Source: Taudactylus pleione
Lineage: Eukaryota; Chordata; Amphibia; Anura; Myobatrachidae
Direction of reading: 5' to 3'
DNA: 64,000 bases
NCBI GenBank assembly: GCA_031769625.1
Contig: JAUIMM010000724.1
Location: 1-64,000, forward strand
How positions within the stretch are numbered: the first letter of the stretch is position 1; the number at the start of each line of letters is the position of its first letter. A program made the translations under genes and the position numbers. Below the pieces are notes generated by a model. That model was not told the DNA's origin. It saw only the letters and a list, made by a program, of their open reading frames with translations, and did no database searches. Of this stretch, positions 1 through 15,100 are shown in pieces.

Positions 1-125
1 ACTTTGTGTTATCTCCTCTTGTAGCAAACACAGACAGCTCAAAATTTCACTGGATGTGTTGAAGACCAAGACCCACAAATATGATGTGAAATGGTTTTTC
101 TCCCATGTTGCGTTTAAGAGAAAAC

Positions 126-135
126 AGCAATTGCT
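126..135. repeat. 10-bp palindrome AGCAATTGCT in the monomer
   Basis: AGCAATTGCT is a perfect 10-bp palindrome containing CAATTG. It occurs in the monomer class with AATTGCTC. In the AATTGCAC class it shrinks to the 8-bp GCAATTGC, and in the AAATGCAC class it is lost. So roughly alternating monomers carry or lack it. Short dyads are common in centromeric satellites and could bind a protein or form a small cruciform, but nothing here shows a function. Confidence 0.8.
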
Positions 136-152
136 CGTTTTAGGCAAAAATG

Positions 153-166
153 CATTGAAAGCAATG
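153..166. repeat. Short hairpin CATTG-AAAG-CAATG in the monomer
   Basis: A 5-bp inverted repeat (CATTG and CAATG) flanks a 4-base spacer in nearly every monomer. In the ATGCTTTG variant class the dyad changes to TGCTTT-G-AAAGCA, a 6-bp arm with a 1-base centre, so a dyad is kept at this place although its sequence has changed. The change also destroys the NsiI-type ATGCAT. Retention may be chance; the arms are short. Confidence 0.7.
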
Positions 167-3100
167 GAACCAACAAAAGCGCATACTTTGTGTTATCTCC
201 TCTTGTAGCAAACACAGGCAGCTCAAAATTTCACTGGATGTGTTGAAGACCAAGACCAACAAATGTGATGTGAAATGGTTTTTCTCCCATGTTGCGTTTA
301 AGAGAAAACAGCAAATGCACATTTTAGGCCAAAATGCTTTGAAAGCAATGGAAACAACAAAAGTGCATACGTTGTGTTATCTCCTCTTGTAGCAAACACA
401 GGCAGCTCAAAATTTCACTGGATGTGTTGAAGACCAAGACCAACAAATGTGATGTGAAATGGTTTTTCTCCCATGTTGCGTTTAAGAGAAAACAGCAAAT
501 GCACGTTTTAGGCCAAAATGCTTTGAAAGCAATGGAAACAACAAAAGTGCATACGTTGTGTTATCTCCTCTTGTAGCAAACACAGACAACTCAAAATTTC
601 ACTGGATGTGTTGAAGACCAAGACCAACAAATGTGATGTGAAATGGTTTTTCTCCCATGTTGCGTTTAAGAGAAAACAGCAAATGCACGTTTTAGGCCAA
701 AATGCATTGAAAGCAATGAAAACAACAAAAGCGCATACTTTGTGTTATCTCCTCTTGTAGCAAACACAGACAGCTCAAAAATTCACTGGATGTGTTGAAG
801 ACCAAGACCAATAAATGTGATGTGAAATGGTTTTTCTCCAATGTTGCGTTGAAGAGAAAACAGCAATTGCTCATTTTAGGCCAAAATGCATTGAAAGCAA
901 TGGAACCAACAAAAGCGCATACTTTGTGTTATCTCCTCTTGTAGCAAACACAGGCAGCTCAAAATTTCACTGGATGTGTTGAAGACCAAGACCCACAAAT
1001 GTGATGTGAAATGGTTTTTCTCCCATATTGCGTTTAAGAGAAAACAGCAATTGCACGTTTTAGGCCAAAATGCATTGAAAGCAATGGAAACAACAAAAGC
1101 GCATACTTTGTGTTATCTCCTCTTGTAGCAAACACAGGCAGCTCAAAATTTCACTGGATGTGTTGAAGACCAAGACCAACAAATGTGATGTGAAATGGTT
1201 TTTCTCCCATGTTGCGTTTAAGAGAAAACAGCAAATGCACGTTTTAGGCCAAAATGCATTGAATGCAATGAAAACATCAAAAGCGCATACTTTGTGTTAT
1301 CTCCTCTTGTAGCAAACACAGACAGCTCAAAATTTCACTGTATGTGTTGAAGACCAAGACCAACAAATGTGATGTGAAATGGTTTTTCTCCCATGTTGCG
1401 TTTAAGAGAAAACTGCAAATGCACGTTTTAGGCCAAAATGCTTTGAAAGCAATGGAAACAACAAAAGCGCATACTTTGTGTTATCTCCACTTGTAGCAAA
1501 CACAGAAAGCTCAAAATTTCACTGGATGTGTTGAAGACCAATACCCACAAATGTGATGTGAAATGGTTTTTCTCCCATGTTGCGTTTAAGAGAAAACAGC
1601 AAATGCAGGTTTTAGGCCAAAATGCATTGAAAGCAATGGAAACAACAAAAGCGCATACTTTGTGTTATCTCCTCTTGTAGCAAACACAGACAGCTCAAAA
1701 TTTCACTGGATGTGTTGAAGACCAATACCCACAAATGTGATGTGAAATGGTTTTTCTCCCATGTTGCATTTAAGAGAAAACAGCAATTGCTCGTTTTAGG
1801 CCAAAATGCATTGAAAGCAATGGAAACAACAAAAGTGCATACTTTGTGTTATCTCCTCTTGTAGCAAACACAGACAGCTCAAAATTTCACTGGATGTGTT
1901 GAAGACCAAGACCAACAAATGTGATGTGAAATGGTTTTTCTCCCATGTTGCGTTTAAGAGAAAACAGCAAATGCACGTTTTAGGCCAAAATGCATTGAAA
2001 GCAATGAAAACAACAAAAGCGCATACTTTGTGTTATCTCCTCTTGTAGCAAACACAGACAGCTCAAAATTTCACTGGATGTGTTGAAGACCAAGACCCAC
2101 AAATATGATGTGAAATGGTTTTTCTCCCATGTTGTGTTTAAGAGAAAACAGCAATTGCTCGTTTTAGGCAAAAATGCATTGAAAGCAATCGAACCAACAA
2201 AAGCGCATACTTTGTGTTATCTCCTCTTGTAGCAAACACAGGCAGCTCAAAATTTCACTGGATGTGTTGAAGACCAATACCCACAAATGTGATGTGAAAT
2301 GGTTTTTCTCCCATATTGCGTTTAAGAGAAAACAGCAATTGCACGTTTTAGGCCAAAATGCATTGAAAGCAATGGAAACAACAAAAGTGCATACTTTGTG
2401 TTATCTCCTCTTGTAGCAAACACAGACAGCTCAAAATTTCACTGGATGTGTTGAAGACCAAGACCAACAAATGTGATGTGAAATGGTTTTTCTCCCATGT
2501 TGCGTTTAAGAGAAAACAGCAAATGCACGTTTTAGTCCAAAATGCATTGAAAGCAATGGAACCAACAAAAGCGCATACTTTGTGTTATCTCCTCTTGTAG
2601 CAAACACAGACAGCTCAAAATTTCACTGGATGTGTTGAAGACCAAGACCCACAAATGTGATGTGAAATGGTTTTTCTCCCATGTTGCGTTTAAGAGAAAA
2701 CAGCAAATGCACGTTTTAGGCCAAAATGCATTGAAAGCAATGGAAACAACAAAAGCGCATACTTGGTGTTATCTCCTCTTGTAGCAAACACAGACAGCTC
2801 AAAATTTCACTGGATGTGTTGAAGACCAATACCCACAAATGTGATGTGAAATGGTTTTTCTCCCATGTTGCGTTTAAGAGAAAACAGCAATTGCTCGTTT
2901 TAGGCCAAAATGCATTGAAAGCAATGGAAACAACAAAAGCGCATACTTTGTGTTATCTCCTCTTGTAGCAAACACAGGCAGCTCAAAATTTCACTGGATG
3001 TGTTGAAGACCAAGACCAACAAATGTGATGTGAAATGGTTTTTCTCCCATGTTGCGTTTAAGAGAAAACAGCAAATGCACGTTTTAGGCCAAAATGCATT

Positions 3101-6100
3101 GAAAGCAATGAAAACAACAAAAGCGCATACTTTGTGTTATCTCCTGTTGTAGCAAACACAGACAGCTCAAAATTTCACTGGATGTGTTGAAGACCAAGAC
3201 CCACAAATGTGATGTGAAATGGTTTTTTTCCCATGTTGCGTTTAAGAGAAAACAGCAAATGCACGTTTTAGGCCAAAATGCATTGAAAGCAATGGAAACA
3301 ACAAAAGCGCATACTTTGTGTTATCTTCTCTTGTAGCAAACACAGGCAGCTCAAAATTTCACTGGATGTGTTGAAGACCAAGACCAACAAATGTGATGTG
3401 AAATGGTTTTTCTCCGATGTTGCGTTTAAGAGAAAACAGCAAATGCACGTTTTAGGCCAAAATGCTTTGAAAGCAATGGAAACAACAAAAGCGCATACTT
3501 TGTGTTATCTCCTCTTGTAGCAAACACAGACAGCTCAAAATTTCACTGGATGTGTTGAAGACCAAGACCCACAAATGTGATGTGAAATGGTTTTTCTCCC
3601 ATGTTGCGTTTAAGAGAAAACAGCAAATGCACGTTTTAGGCCAAAATGCATTGAAAGCAATGGAAACAACAAAAGCGCATACTTGGTGTTATCTCCTCTT
3701 GTAGCAAACACAGACAGCTCAAAATTTCACTGGATGTGTTGAAGACCAATACCCACAAATGTGATGTGAAATGGTTTTTCTCCCATGTTGCGTTTAAGAG
3801 AAAACAGCAATTGCTCGTTTTAGGCCAAAATGCATTGAAAGCAATGAAAACAACAAAAGCGCATACTTTGTGTTATCTCCTGTTGTAGCAAACACAGACA
3901 GCTCAAAATTTCACTGGATGTGTTGAAGACCAAGACCCACAAATGTGATGTGAAATGGTTTTTCTCCCATGTTGCGTTTAAGAGAAAACAGCAAATGCAC
4001 GTTTTAGGCCAAAATGCATTGAAAGCAATGGAAACAACAAAAGCGCATACTTTGTGTTATCTTCTCTTGTAGCAAACACAGGCAGCTCAAAATTTCACTG
4101 GATGTGTTGAAGACCAAGACCAACAAATGTGATGTGAAATGGTTTTTCTCCCATGTTGCATTTAAGAGAAAACAGCAAATGCACGTTTTAGGCCAAAATG
4201 CTTTGAAAGCAATGGAAACAACAAAAGCGCATACTTTGTGTTATCTCCACTTGTAGCAAACACAGAAAGCTCAAAATTTCACTGGATGTGTTGAAGACCA
4301 ATACCCACAAATGTGATGTGAAATGGTTTTTCTCCCATGTTGCGTTTAAGAGAAAACAGCAAATGCAGGTTTTAGGCCAAAATGCATTGAAAGGAATGGA
4401 AACAACAAAAGCGCATACTTTGTGTTATCTCCTCTTGTAGCAAACACAGACAGCTCAAAATTTCACTGGATGTGTTGAAGACCAATACCCACAAATGTGA
4501 TGTGAAATGGTTTTTCTCCCATGTTGCGTTTAAGAGAAAACAGCAATTGCTCGTTTTAGGCCAAAATGCATTGAAAGCAATGGAAACAACAAAAGTGCAT
4601 ACTTTGTGTTATCTCCTCTTGTAGCAAACACAGACAGCTCAAAATTTCACTGGATGTGTTGAAGACCAAGACCCACAAATATGATGTGAAATGGTTTTTC
4701 TCCCATGTTGCGTTTAAGAGAAAACAGCAATTGCTCGTTTTAGGCAAAAATGCATTGAAAGCAATGGAACCAACAAAAGCGCATACTTTGTGTTATCTCC
4801 TCTTGTAGCAAACACAGGCAGCTCAAAATTTCACTGGATGTGTTGAAGACCAAGACCAACAAATGTGATGTGAAATGGTTTTTCTCCCATGTTGCGTTTA
4901 AGAGAAAACAGCATATGCACGTTTTAGGCCAAAATGCTTTGAAAGCAATGGAAACAACAAAAGTGCATACGTTGTGTTATCTCCTCTTGTAGCAAACACA
5001 GACAGCTCAAAATTTCACTGGATGTGTTGAAGACCAAGACCAACAAATGTGATGTGAAATGGTTTTTCTCCCATGTTGCGTTTAAGAGAAAACAGCAAAT
5101 GCACGTTTTAGGCCAAAATGCTTTGAAAGCAATGGAAACAACAAAAGTGCATACGTTGTGTTATCTCCTCTTGTAGCAAACACAGACAGCTCAAAATTTC
5201 ACTGGATGTGTTGAAGACCAAGACCAACAAATGTGATGTGAAATGGTTTTTCTCCCATGTTGCGTTTAAGAGAAAACAGCAAATGCACGTTTTAGGCCAA
5301 AATGCATTGAAAGCAATGAAAACAACAAAAGCGCATACTTTGTGTTATCTCCTCTTGTAGCAAACACAGACAGCTCAAAAATTCACTGGATGTGTTGAAG
5401 ACCAAGACCCACAAATGTGATGTGAAATGGTTTTTCTCCCATATTGCGTTTAAGAGAAAACAGCAATTGCACGTTTTAGGCCAAAATGCATTGAAAGCAA
5501 TGGAAACAACAAAAGCGCATACTTTGTGTTATCTCCTCTTGTAGCAAACACAGGCAGCTCAAAATTTCACTGGATGTGTTGAAGACCAAGACCCAAAAAT
5601 GTGATGTGAAATGGTTTTTCTCCCATATTGCGTTTAAGAGAAAACAGCAATTGCACGTTTTAGGACAAAATGCATTGAAAGCAATGGAAACAACAAAAGC
5701 GCATACTTTGTGTTATCTCCTCTTGTAGCAAACACAGGCAGCTCAAAATTTCACTGGATGTGTTGAAGACCAAGACCAACAAATGTGATGTGAAATGGTT
5801 TTTCTCCCATGTTGCGTTTAAGAGAAAACAGCAAATGTACGTTTTAGGCCAAAATGCATTGAAAGCAATGAAAACATCAAAAGCGCATACTTTGTGTTAT
5901 CTCCTCTTGTAGCAAACACAGACAGCTCAAAATTTCACTGGATGTGTTGAAGACCAAGACCAACAAATGTGATGTGAAATGGTTTTTCTCCCATGTTGCG
6001 TTTAAGAGAAAACAGCAAATGCACGTTTTAGGCCAAAATGCATTGAAAGCAATGAAAACAACAAAAGCGCATACTTTGTGTTATCTCCTCTTGTAGCAAA

Positions 6101-9100
6101 CACAGACAGCTCAAAATTTCACTGGATGTGTTGAAGACCAAGACCCACAAATATGATGTGAAATGGTTTTTCTCCCATGTTGCGTTTAAGAGAAAACAGC
6201 AATTGCTCGTTTTAGGCAAAAATGCATTGAAAGCAATGGAACCAACAAAAGCGCATACTTTGTGTTATCTCCTCTTGTAGCAAACACAGGCAGCTCAAAA
6301 TTTCACTGGATGTGTTGAAGACCAAGACCAACAAATGTGATGTGAAATGGTTTTTCTCCCATGTTGCGTTTAAGAGAAAACAGCAAATGCACGTTTTAGG
6401 CCAAAATGCTTTGAAAGCAATGGAAACAACAAAAGTGCATACGTTGTGTTATCTCCTCTTGTAGCAAACACAGACAGCTCAAAATTTCACTGGATGTGTT
6501 GAAGACCAAGACCAACAAATGTGATGTGAAATGGTTTTTCTCCCATGTTGCGTTTAAGAGAAAACAGCAAATGCACGTTTTAGGCCAAAATGCTTTGAAA
6601 GCAATGGAAACAACAAAAGCGCATACGTTGTGTTATCTCCTCTTGTAGCAAACACAGACAGCTCAAAATTTCACTGGATGTGTTGAAGACCAAGACCAAC
6701 AAATGTGATGTGAAATGGTTTTTCTCCCATGTTGCGTTTAAGAGAAAACAGCAAATGCACGTTTTAGGCCAAAATGCATTGAAAGCAATGAAAACAACAA
6801 AAGCGCATACTTTGTGTTATCTCCTCTTGAAGCAAACACAGACAGCTCAAAAATTCACTGGATGTGTTGAAGACCAAGACCAATAAATGTGATGTGAAAT
6901 GGTTTTTCTCCAATGTTGCGTTTAAGAGAAAACAGCAATTGCTCATTTTAGGCCAAAATGCATTGAAAGCAATGGAACCAACAAAAGCGCATACTTTGTG
7001 TTATCTCCTCTTGTAGCAAACACAGGCAGCTCAAAATTTCACTGGATGTGTTGAAGACCAAGACCCACAAATGTGATGTGAAATGGTTTTTCTCCCATAT
7101 TGCGTTTAAGAGAAAACAGCAATTGCACGTTTTAGGCCAAAATGCATTGAAAGCAATGGAAACAACAAAAGCGCATACTTTGTGTTATCTCCTCTTGTAG
7201 CAAACACAGGCAGCTCAAAATTTCACTGGATGTGTTGAAGACCAATACCCACAAATGTTATGTGAAATGGTTTTTCTCCCATGTTGCGTTTAAGAGAAAA
7301 CAGCAATTGCTCGTTTTAGGCCAAAATGCATTGAAAGCAATGGAAACAACAAAAGTGCATACTTTGTGTTATCTCCTCTTGTAGCAAACACAGACAGCTC
7401 AAAATTTCACTGGATGTGTTGAAGACCAAGACCAACAAATGTGATGTGAAGTGGTTTTTCTCCCATGTTGCGTTTAAGAGAAAACAGCAAATGCACGTTT
7501 TAGGCCAAAATGCATTGAAAGCAATGGAACCAACAAAAGCGCATACTTTGTGTTATCTCCTCTTGTAGCAAACACAGACAGCTCAAAATTTCACTGGATG
7601 TGTTGAAGACCAAGACCCACAAATGTGATGTGAAATTGTTTTTCTCCCATGTTGCGTTTAAGAGAAAACAGCAAATGCACGTTTTAGGCCAAAATGCATT
7701 GAAAGCAATGGAAACAACAAAAGCGCATACTTGGTGTTATCTCCTCTTGTAGCAAACACAGACAGCTCAAAATTTCACTGGATGTGTTGAAGACCAATAC
7801 CCACAAATGTGATGTGAAATGGTTTTTCTCCCATGTTGCGTTTAAGAGAAAACAGCAATTGCTCGTTTTAGGCCAAAATGCATTGAAAGCAATGGAAACA
7901 ACAAAAGCGCATACTTTGTGTTATCTTCTCTTGTAGCAAACACAGGCAGCTCAAAATTTCACTGGATGTGTTGAAGACCAAGACCAACAAATGTGATGTG
8001 AAATGGTTTTTCTCCGATGTTGCGTTTAAGAGAAAACAGCAAATGCACGTTTTAGGCCAAAATGCTTTGAAAGCAATGGAAACAACAAAAGCGCATACTT
8101 TGTGTTATCTCCTCTTGTAGCAAACACAGACAGCTCAAAATTTCACTGGATGTGTTGAAGACCAAGACCCACAAATGTGATGTGAAATGGTTTTTCTCCC
8201 ATGTTGCGTTTAAGAGAAAACAGCAAATGCACGTTTTAGGCCAAAATGCATTGAAAGCAATGGAAACAACAAAAGCGCATACTTGGTGTTATCTCCTCTT
8301 GTAGCAAACACAGACAGCTCAAAATTTCACTGGATGTGTTGAAGACCAATACCCACAAATGTGATGTGAAATGGTTTTTCTCCCATGTTGCGTTTAAGAG
8401 AAAACAGCAATTGCTCGTTTTAGGCCAAAATGCATTGAAAGCAATGAAAACAACAAAAGCGCATACTTTGTGTTATCGCCTGTTGTAGCAAACACAGACA
8501 GCTCAAAATTTCACTGGATGTGTTGAAGACCAAGACCCACAAATGTGATGTGAAATGGTTTTTCTCCCATGTTGCGTTTAAGAGAAAACGGCAAATGCAC
8601 GTTTTAGGCCAAAATGCATTGAAAGCAATGGAAACAACAAAAGCGCATACTTTGTGTTATCTCCTCTTGAAGCAAACACAGACAGCTCAAAATTTCACTG
8701 GATGTGTTGAAGACCAATACCCACAAATGTGATGTGAAATGGTTTTTCTCCCATGTTGCGTTTAAGAGAAAACAGCAATTGCTCGTTTTAGGCCAAAATG
8801 CATTGAAAGCAATGGAAACAACAAAAGTGCATACTTTGTGTTATCTCCTCTTGTAGCAAACACAGACAGCTCAAAATTTCACTGGATGTGTTGAAGACCA
8901 AGAACAACAAATGTGATGTGAAATGGTTTTTCTCCCATGTTGAGTTTAAGAGAAAACAGCAAATGCACGTTTTAGGCCAAAATGCATTGAAAGCAATGAA
9001 AACAACAAAAGCGCATACTTTGTGTTATCTCCTCTTGTAGCAAACACAGAAAGCTCTAAATTTCACTGGATGTGTTGAAGACCAAGACCCACAAATATGA

Positions 9101-12100
9101 TGTGAAATGGTTTTTTCTCCCATGTTGCGTTTAAGAGAAAACAGCAATTGCTCGTTTTAGGCAAAAATGCATTGAAAGCAATGGAACCAACAAAAGCGCA
9201 TACTTTGTGTTATCTCCTCTTGTAGCAAACACAGGCAGCTCAAAATTTCACTGGATGTGTTGAAGACCAAGACCAACAAATGTGATGTGAAATGGTTGTT
9301 CTCCCATGTTGCGTTTAAGAGAAAACAGCAAATGCACGTTTTAGGCCAAAATGCTTTGAAAGCAATGGAAACAACAAAAGCGCATACGTTGTGTTATCTC
9401 CTCTTGTAGGCAAACACAGACAGCTCAAAATTTCACTGGATGTGTTGAAGACCAAGACCAACAAATGTGATGTGAAATGGTTTTTCTCCCATGTTGCGTT
9501 TAAGAGAAAACAGCAAATGCACGTTTTAGGCCAAAATGCATTGAAAGCAATGAAAACAACAAAAGCGCATACTTTGTGTTATCTCCTCTTGTAGCAAACA
9601 CAGACAGCTCAAAATTTCACTGGATGTGTTGAAGACCAAGACCCACAAATGTGATGTGAAATGGTTTTTCTCCGATGTTGCGTTTAAGAGAAAACAGCAA
9701 TTGCTCATTTTAGGCCAAAATGCATTGAAAGCAATGGAACCAACAAAAGCGCATACTTTGTGTTATCTCCTCTTGTAGCAAACACAGGCAGCTCAATATT
9801 TCACTGGATGTGTTGAAGACCAAGACCCACAAATGTGATGTGAAATGGTTTTTCTCCCATATTGCGTTTAAGAGAAAACAGCAATTGCACGTTTTAGGCC
9901 AAAATGCATTGAAAGCAATGGAAACAACAAAAGCGCATACTTTGTGTTATCTCCTCTTGTAGCAAACACAGGCAGCTCAAAATTTCACTGGATGTGTTGA
10001 AGACCAAGACCAACAAATGTGATGTGAAATGGTTTTTCTCCCATGTTGCGTTTAAGAGAAAACAGCAAATGCACGTTTTAGGCCAAAATGCATTGAAAGC
10101 AATGAAAACATCAAAAGCGCATACTTTGTGTTATCTCCTCTTGTAGCAACACAGACAGCTCAAAATTTCACTGGATGTGTTGAAGACCAAGACCAACAAA
10201 TGTGATGTGAAATGGTTTTTCTCCCATGTTGCGTTTAAGAGAAAACAGCAAATGCACGTTTTAGGCCAAAATGCATTGAAAGCAATGAAAACAACAAAAG
10301 CGCATACTTTGTGTTATCTCCTCTTGTAGAAAACACAGACAGCTCAAAATTTCACTGGATGTGTTGAAGACCAAGACCCACAAATGTGATGTGAAATGAT
10401 TTTTCTCCCATGTTGCGTTTAAGAGAAAACAGCAATTGCTCATTTTAGGCCAAAATGCATTGAAAGCAATGGAACCAACAAAAGCGCATACTTTGTGTTA
10501 TCTCCTCTTGTAGCAAACACAGGCAGCTCAAAATTTCACTGGATGTGTTGAAGACCAAGACCCACAAATGTGATGTGAAATGGTTTTTCTCCCATATTGC
10601 GTTTAAGAGAAAACAGCAATTGCACGTTTTAGGCCAAAATGCATTGAAAGCAATGGAAACAACAAAAGCGCATACTTTGTGTTATCTCCTCTTGTAGCAA
10701 ACACAGACAGCTCAAAATTTCACTGGATGTGTTGAAGACCAATACCCACAAATGTGATGTGAAATGGTTTTTCTCCCATGTTGCGTTTAAGAGAAAACAG
10801 CAAATGCACGTTTTAGGCCAAAATGCATTGAAAGCAATGGAAACAACAAAAGCGCATACTTTGTGTTATCTTCTCTTGTAGCAAACACAGGCAGCTCAAA
10901 ATTTCACTGGATGTGTTGAAGACCAAGACCAACAAATGTGATGTGAAATGGTTTTTCTCCCATGTTGCGTTTAAGAGAAAACAGCAAATGCACGTTTTAG
11001 GCCAAAATGCTTTGAAAGCAATGGAAACAACAAAAGCGCATTCTTTGTGTTATCTCCACTTGTAGCAAACACAGACAGCTCAAAATTTCACTGGATGTGT
11101 TGAAGACCAATACCCACAAATGTGATGTGAAATGGTTTTTCTCCCATGTTGCGTTTAAGAGAAAACAGCAATTGCTCGTTTTAGGCCAAAATGCATTGAA
11201 AGCAATGGAAACAACAAAAGTGCATACTTTGTGTTATCTCCTCTTGTAGCAAACACAGACAGCTCAAAATTTCACTGGATGTGTTGAAGACCAAGACCAA
11301 CAAATGTGATGTGAAATGGTTTTTCTCCCATGTTGCGTTTAAGAGAAAACAGCAAATGCACGTTTTAGGCCAAAATGCATTGAAAGCAATGGAACCAACA
11401 AAAGCGCATACTTTGTGTTATCTCCTCTTGTAGCAAACACAGACAGCTCAAAATTTCACTGGATGTGTTGAAGACCAAGACCCACAAATGTGATGTGAAA
11501 TGGTTTTTCTCCCATGTTGCGTTTAAGAGAAAACAGCAAATGCACGTTTTAGGCCAAAATGCATTGAAAGCAATGGAAACAACAAAAGCGCATACTTGGT
11601 GTTATCTCCTCTTGTAGCAAACACAGACAGCTCAAAATTTCACTGGATGTGTTGAAGACCAAGACCCACAAATGTGATGTGAAATGGTTTTTCTCCCATG
11701 TTGCGTTTAAGAGAAAACAGCAAATGCACGTTTTAGGCCAAAATGCATTGAGAGCAATGGAAACAACAAAAGCGCATACTTTGTGTTATCTCCTCTTGTA
11801 GCAAACACAGACAGCTCAAAATTTCACTGGATGTGTTGAAGACCAATACCCACAAATGTGACGTGAAATGGTTTTTCTCCCATGTTGCGTTTAAGAGAAA
11901 ACAGCAAATGCACGTTTTAGGCCAAAATGCATTGAAAGCAATGGAAACAACAAAAGTGCATACTTTGTGTTGTCTCCACTTGTAGCAAACACAGACAGCT
12001 CAAAATTTCACTGGATGTGTTGAAGACCAATACCCACAAATGTGATGTGAAATGGTTTTTCTCCCATGTTGCGTTTAAGAGAAAACAGCAATTGCTCGTT

Positions 12101-15100
12101 TTAGGCCAAAATGCATTGAAAGCAATGGAAACAACAAAAGTGCATACTTTGTGTTATCTCCTCTTGTAGCAAACACAGACAGCTCAAAATTTCACTGGAT
12201 GTGTTGAAGACCAAGACCAACAAATGTGATGTGAAATGGTTTTTCTCCCATGTTGCGTTATAGAGAAAACAGCAAATGCACGTTTTAGGCCAAAATGCAT
12301 TGAAAGCAATGGAACCAACAAAAGCGCATACTTTGTGTTATCTCCTCTTGTAGCAAACACAGACAGCTCAAAATTTCACTGGATGTGTTGAAGACCAAGA
12401 CCCACAAATGTGATGTGAAATGGTTTTTCTCCCATGTTGCGTTTAAGAGAAAACAGCAAATGCACGTTTTAGGCCAAAATGCATTGAAAGCAATGGAAAC
12501 AACAAAAGCGCATACTTGGTGTTATCTCCTCTTGTAGCAAACACAGACAGCTCAAAATTTCACTGGATGTGTTGAAGACCAATACCCACAAATGTGATGT
12601 GAAATGGTTTTTCTCCCATGTTGCGTTTAAGAGAAAACAGCAAATGCACGTTTTAGGCCAAAATGCATTGAAAGCAATGGAACCAACAAAAGCGCATACT
12701 TTGTGTTATCTCCTCTTGTAGCAAACACAGACAGCTCAAAATTTCACTGGATGTGTTGAAGACCAAGACCCACAAATGTGATGTGAAATGGTTTTTCTCC
12801 CATGTTGCGTTTAAGAGAAAACAGCAAATGCACGTTTTAGGCCAAAATGCATTGAAAGCAATGGAAACAACAAAAGCGCATACTTGGTGTTATCTCCTCT
12901 TGTAGCAAAAACAGACAGCTCAAAATTTCACTGGATGTGTTGAAGACCAATACCCACAAATGTGATGTGAAATGGTTTTTCTCCCATGTTGCGTTTAAGA
13001 GAAAACAGCAATTGCTCGTTTTAGGCCAAAATGCATTGAAAGCAATGGAAACAACAAAAGCGCATACTTTGTGTTATCTCCTCTTGTAGCAAACACAGGC
13101 AGCTCAAAATTTCACTGGATGTGTTGAAGACCAAGACCAACAAATGTGATGTGAAATGGTTTTTCTCCCATGTTGCGTTTAAGAGAAAACAGCAAATGCA
13201 CGTTTAAGGCCAAAATGCATTGAAAGCAATGAAAACAACAAAAGCGCATACTTTGTGTTATCTCCTGTTGTAGCAAACACAGACAGCTCAAAATTTCACT
13301 GGATGTGTTGAAGACCAAGACCCACAAATGTGATTTGAAATGGTTTTTTTCCCATGTTGCGTTTAAGAGAAAACAGCAAATGCACGTTTTAGGCCAAAAT
13401 GCATTGAAAGCAATGGAAACAACAAAAGCGCATACTTTGTGTTATCTTCTCTTGTAGCAAACACAGGCAGCTCAAAATTTCACTGGATGTGTTGAAGACC
13501 AAGACCAACAAATGTGATGTGAAATGGTTTTTCTCCGATGTTGCGTTTAAGAGAAAACAGCAAATGCACGTTTTAGGCCAAAATGCTTTGAAAGCAATGG
13601 AAACAACAAAAGCGCATACTTTGTGTTATCTCCTCTTGTAGCAAACACAGACAGCTCAAAATTTCACTGGATGTGTTGAAGACCAAGACCCACAAATGTG
13701 ATGTGAAATGGTTTTTCTCCCATGTTGCGTTTAAGAGAAAACAGCAAATGCACGTTTTAGGCCAAAATGCATTGAAAGCAATGGAAACAACAAAAGCGCA
13801 TACTTGGTGTTATCTCCTCTTGTAGCAAACACAGACAGCTCAAAACTTCACTGGATGTGTTGAAGACCAATACCCACAAATGTGATGTGAAATGGTTTTT
13901 CTCCCATGTTGCGTTTAAGAGAAAACAGCAATTGCTCGTTTTAGGCCAAAATGCATTGAAAGCAATGAAAACAACAAAAGCGCATACTTTGTGTTATCTT
14001 CTCTTGTAGCAAACACAGGCAGCTCAAAATTTCACTGGATGTGTTGAAGACCAAGACCAACAAATGTGATGTGAAATGGTTTTTCTCCCATGTTGCGTTT
14101 AAGAGAAAACAGCAAATGCACGTTTTAGGCCAAAATGCTTTGAAAGCAATGGAAACAACAAAAGCGCATACTTTGTGTTATCTCCACTTGTAGCAAACAC
14201 AGAAAGCTCAAAATTTCACTGGATGTGTTGAAGACCAATACCCACAAATGTGATGTGAAATGGTTTTTCTCCCATGTTGCGTTTAAGAGAAAACAGCAAA
14301 TGCAGGTTTTAGGCCAAAATGCATTGAAAGCAATGGAAACAACAAAAGCGCATACTTTGTGTTATCTCCTGTTGTAGCAAACACAGACAGCTCAAAATTT
14401 CACTGGATGTGTTGAAGACCAATACCCACAAATGTGATGTGAAATGGTTTTTCTCCCATGTTGCGTTTAAGAGAAAACAGCAATTGCTCGTTTTAGGCCA
14501 AAATGCATTGAAAGCAATGGAAACAACAAAAGTGCATACTTTGTGTTATCTCCTCTTGTAGCAAACACAGACAGCTCAAAATTTCACTGGATGTGTTGAA
14601 GACCAAGACCAACAAATGTGATGTGAAATGGTTTTTCTCCCATGTTGCGTTTAAGAGAAAACAGCAAATGCACGTTTTAGGCCAAAATGCATTGAAAGCA
14701 ATGAAAACAACAAAAGCGCATACTTTGTGTTATCTCCTCTTGTAGCAAACACAGGCAGCTCAAAATTTCACTGGATGTGTTGAAGACCAAGACCAACAAA
14801 TGTGATGTGAAATGGTTTTTCTCCCATGTTGCGTTTAAGAGAAAACAGCAAATGCACGTTTTAGGCCAAAATGCTTTGAAAGCAATGGAAACAACAAAAG
14901 TGCATACGTTGTGTTATCTCCTCTTGTAGCAAACACAGACAGCTCAAAATTTCACTGGATGTGTTGAAGACCAAGACCAACAAATGTGATGTGAAATGGT
15001 TTTTCTCCCATGTTGCGTTTAAGAGAAAACAGCAAATGCACGTTTTAGGCCAAAATGCATTGAAAGCAATGAAAACAACAAAAGCGCATACTTTGTGTTA

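Larger units (their letters stand above)
1..184 (+). repeat. Reference satellite monomer (phase used here)
   Basis: The first full repeat unit, used to number positions. It is 184 bp with 71 G+C by count (38.6%). Landmarks within the unit: AAAATTT at 41-47, a BbsI-type GAAGAC at 61-66, a T-tract at 94-98, an A-tract at 120-124, TTTTA at 138-142, ATGCAT at 150-155, and AACAAAAG at 172-179. CpG dinucleotides fall at 111-112, 136-137 and 180-181. Two short dyads are present: AGCAATTGCT at 126-135 and CATTG-AAAG-CAATG at 153-166. The A/T tracts spread through the unit are of the kind seen in many satellites with curved DNA, but curvature was not calculated. The first copy has GGCAAAAA where most copies have GGCCAAAA. 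Confidence 0.95.

Noticed and set aside
94..98. T-tract as a polymerase III terminator or a promoter element
   Set aside because: The TTTTT is present in every monomer but I could find no A and B boxes or other promoter motif at a suitable distance.
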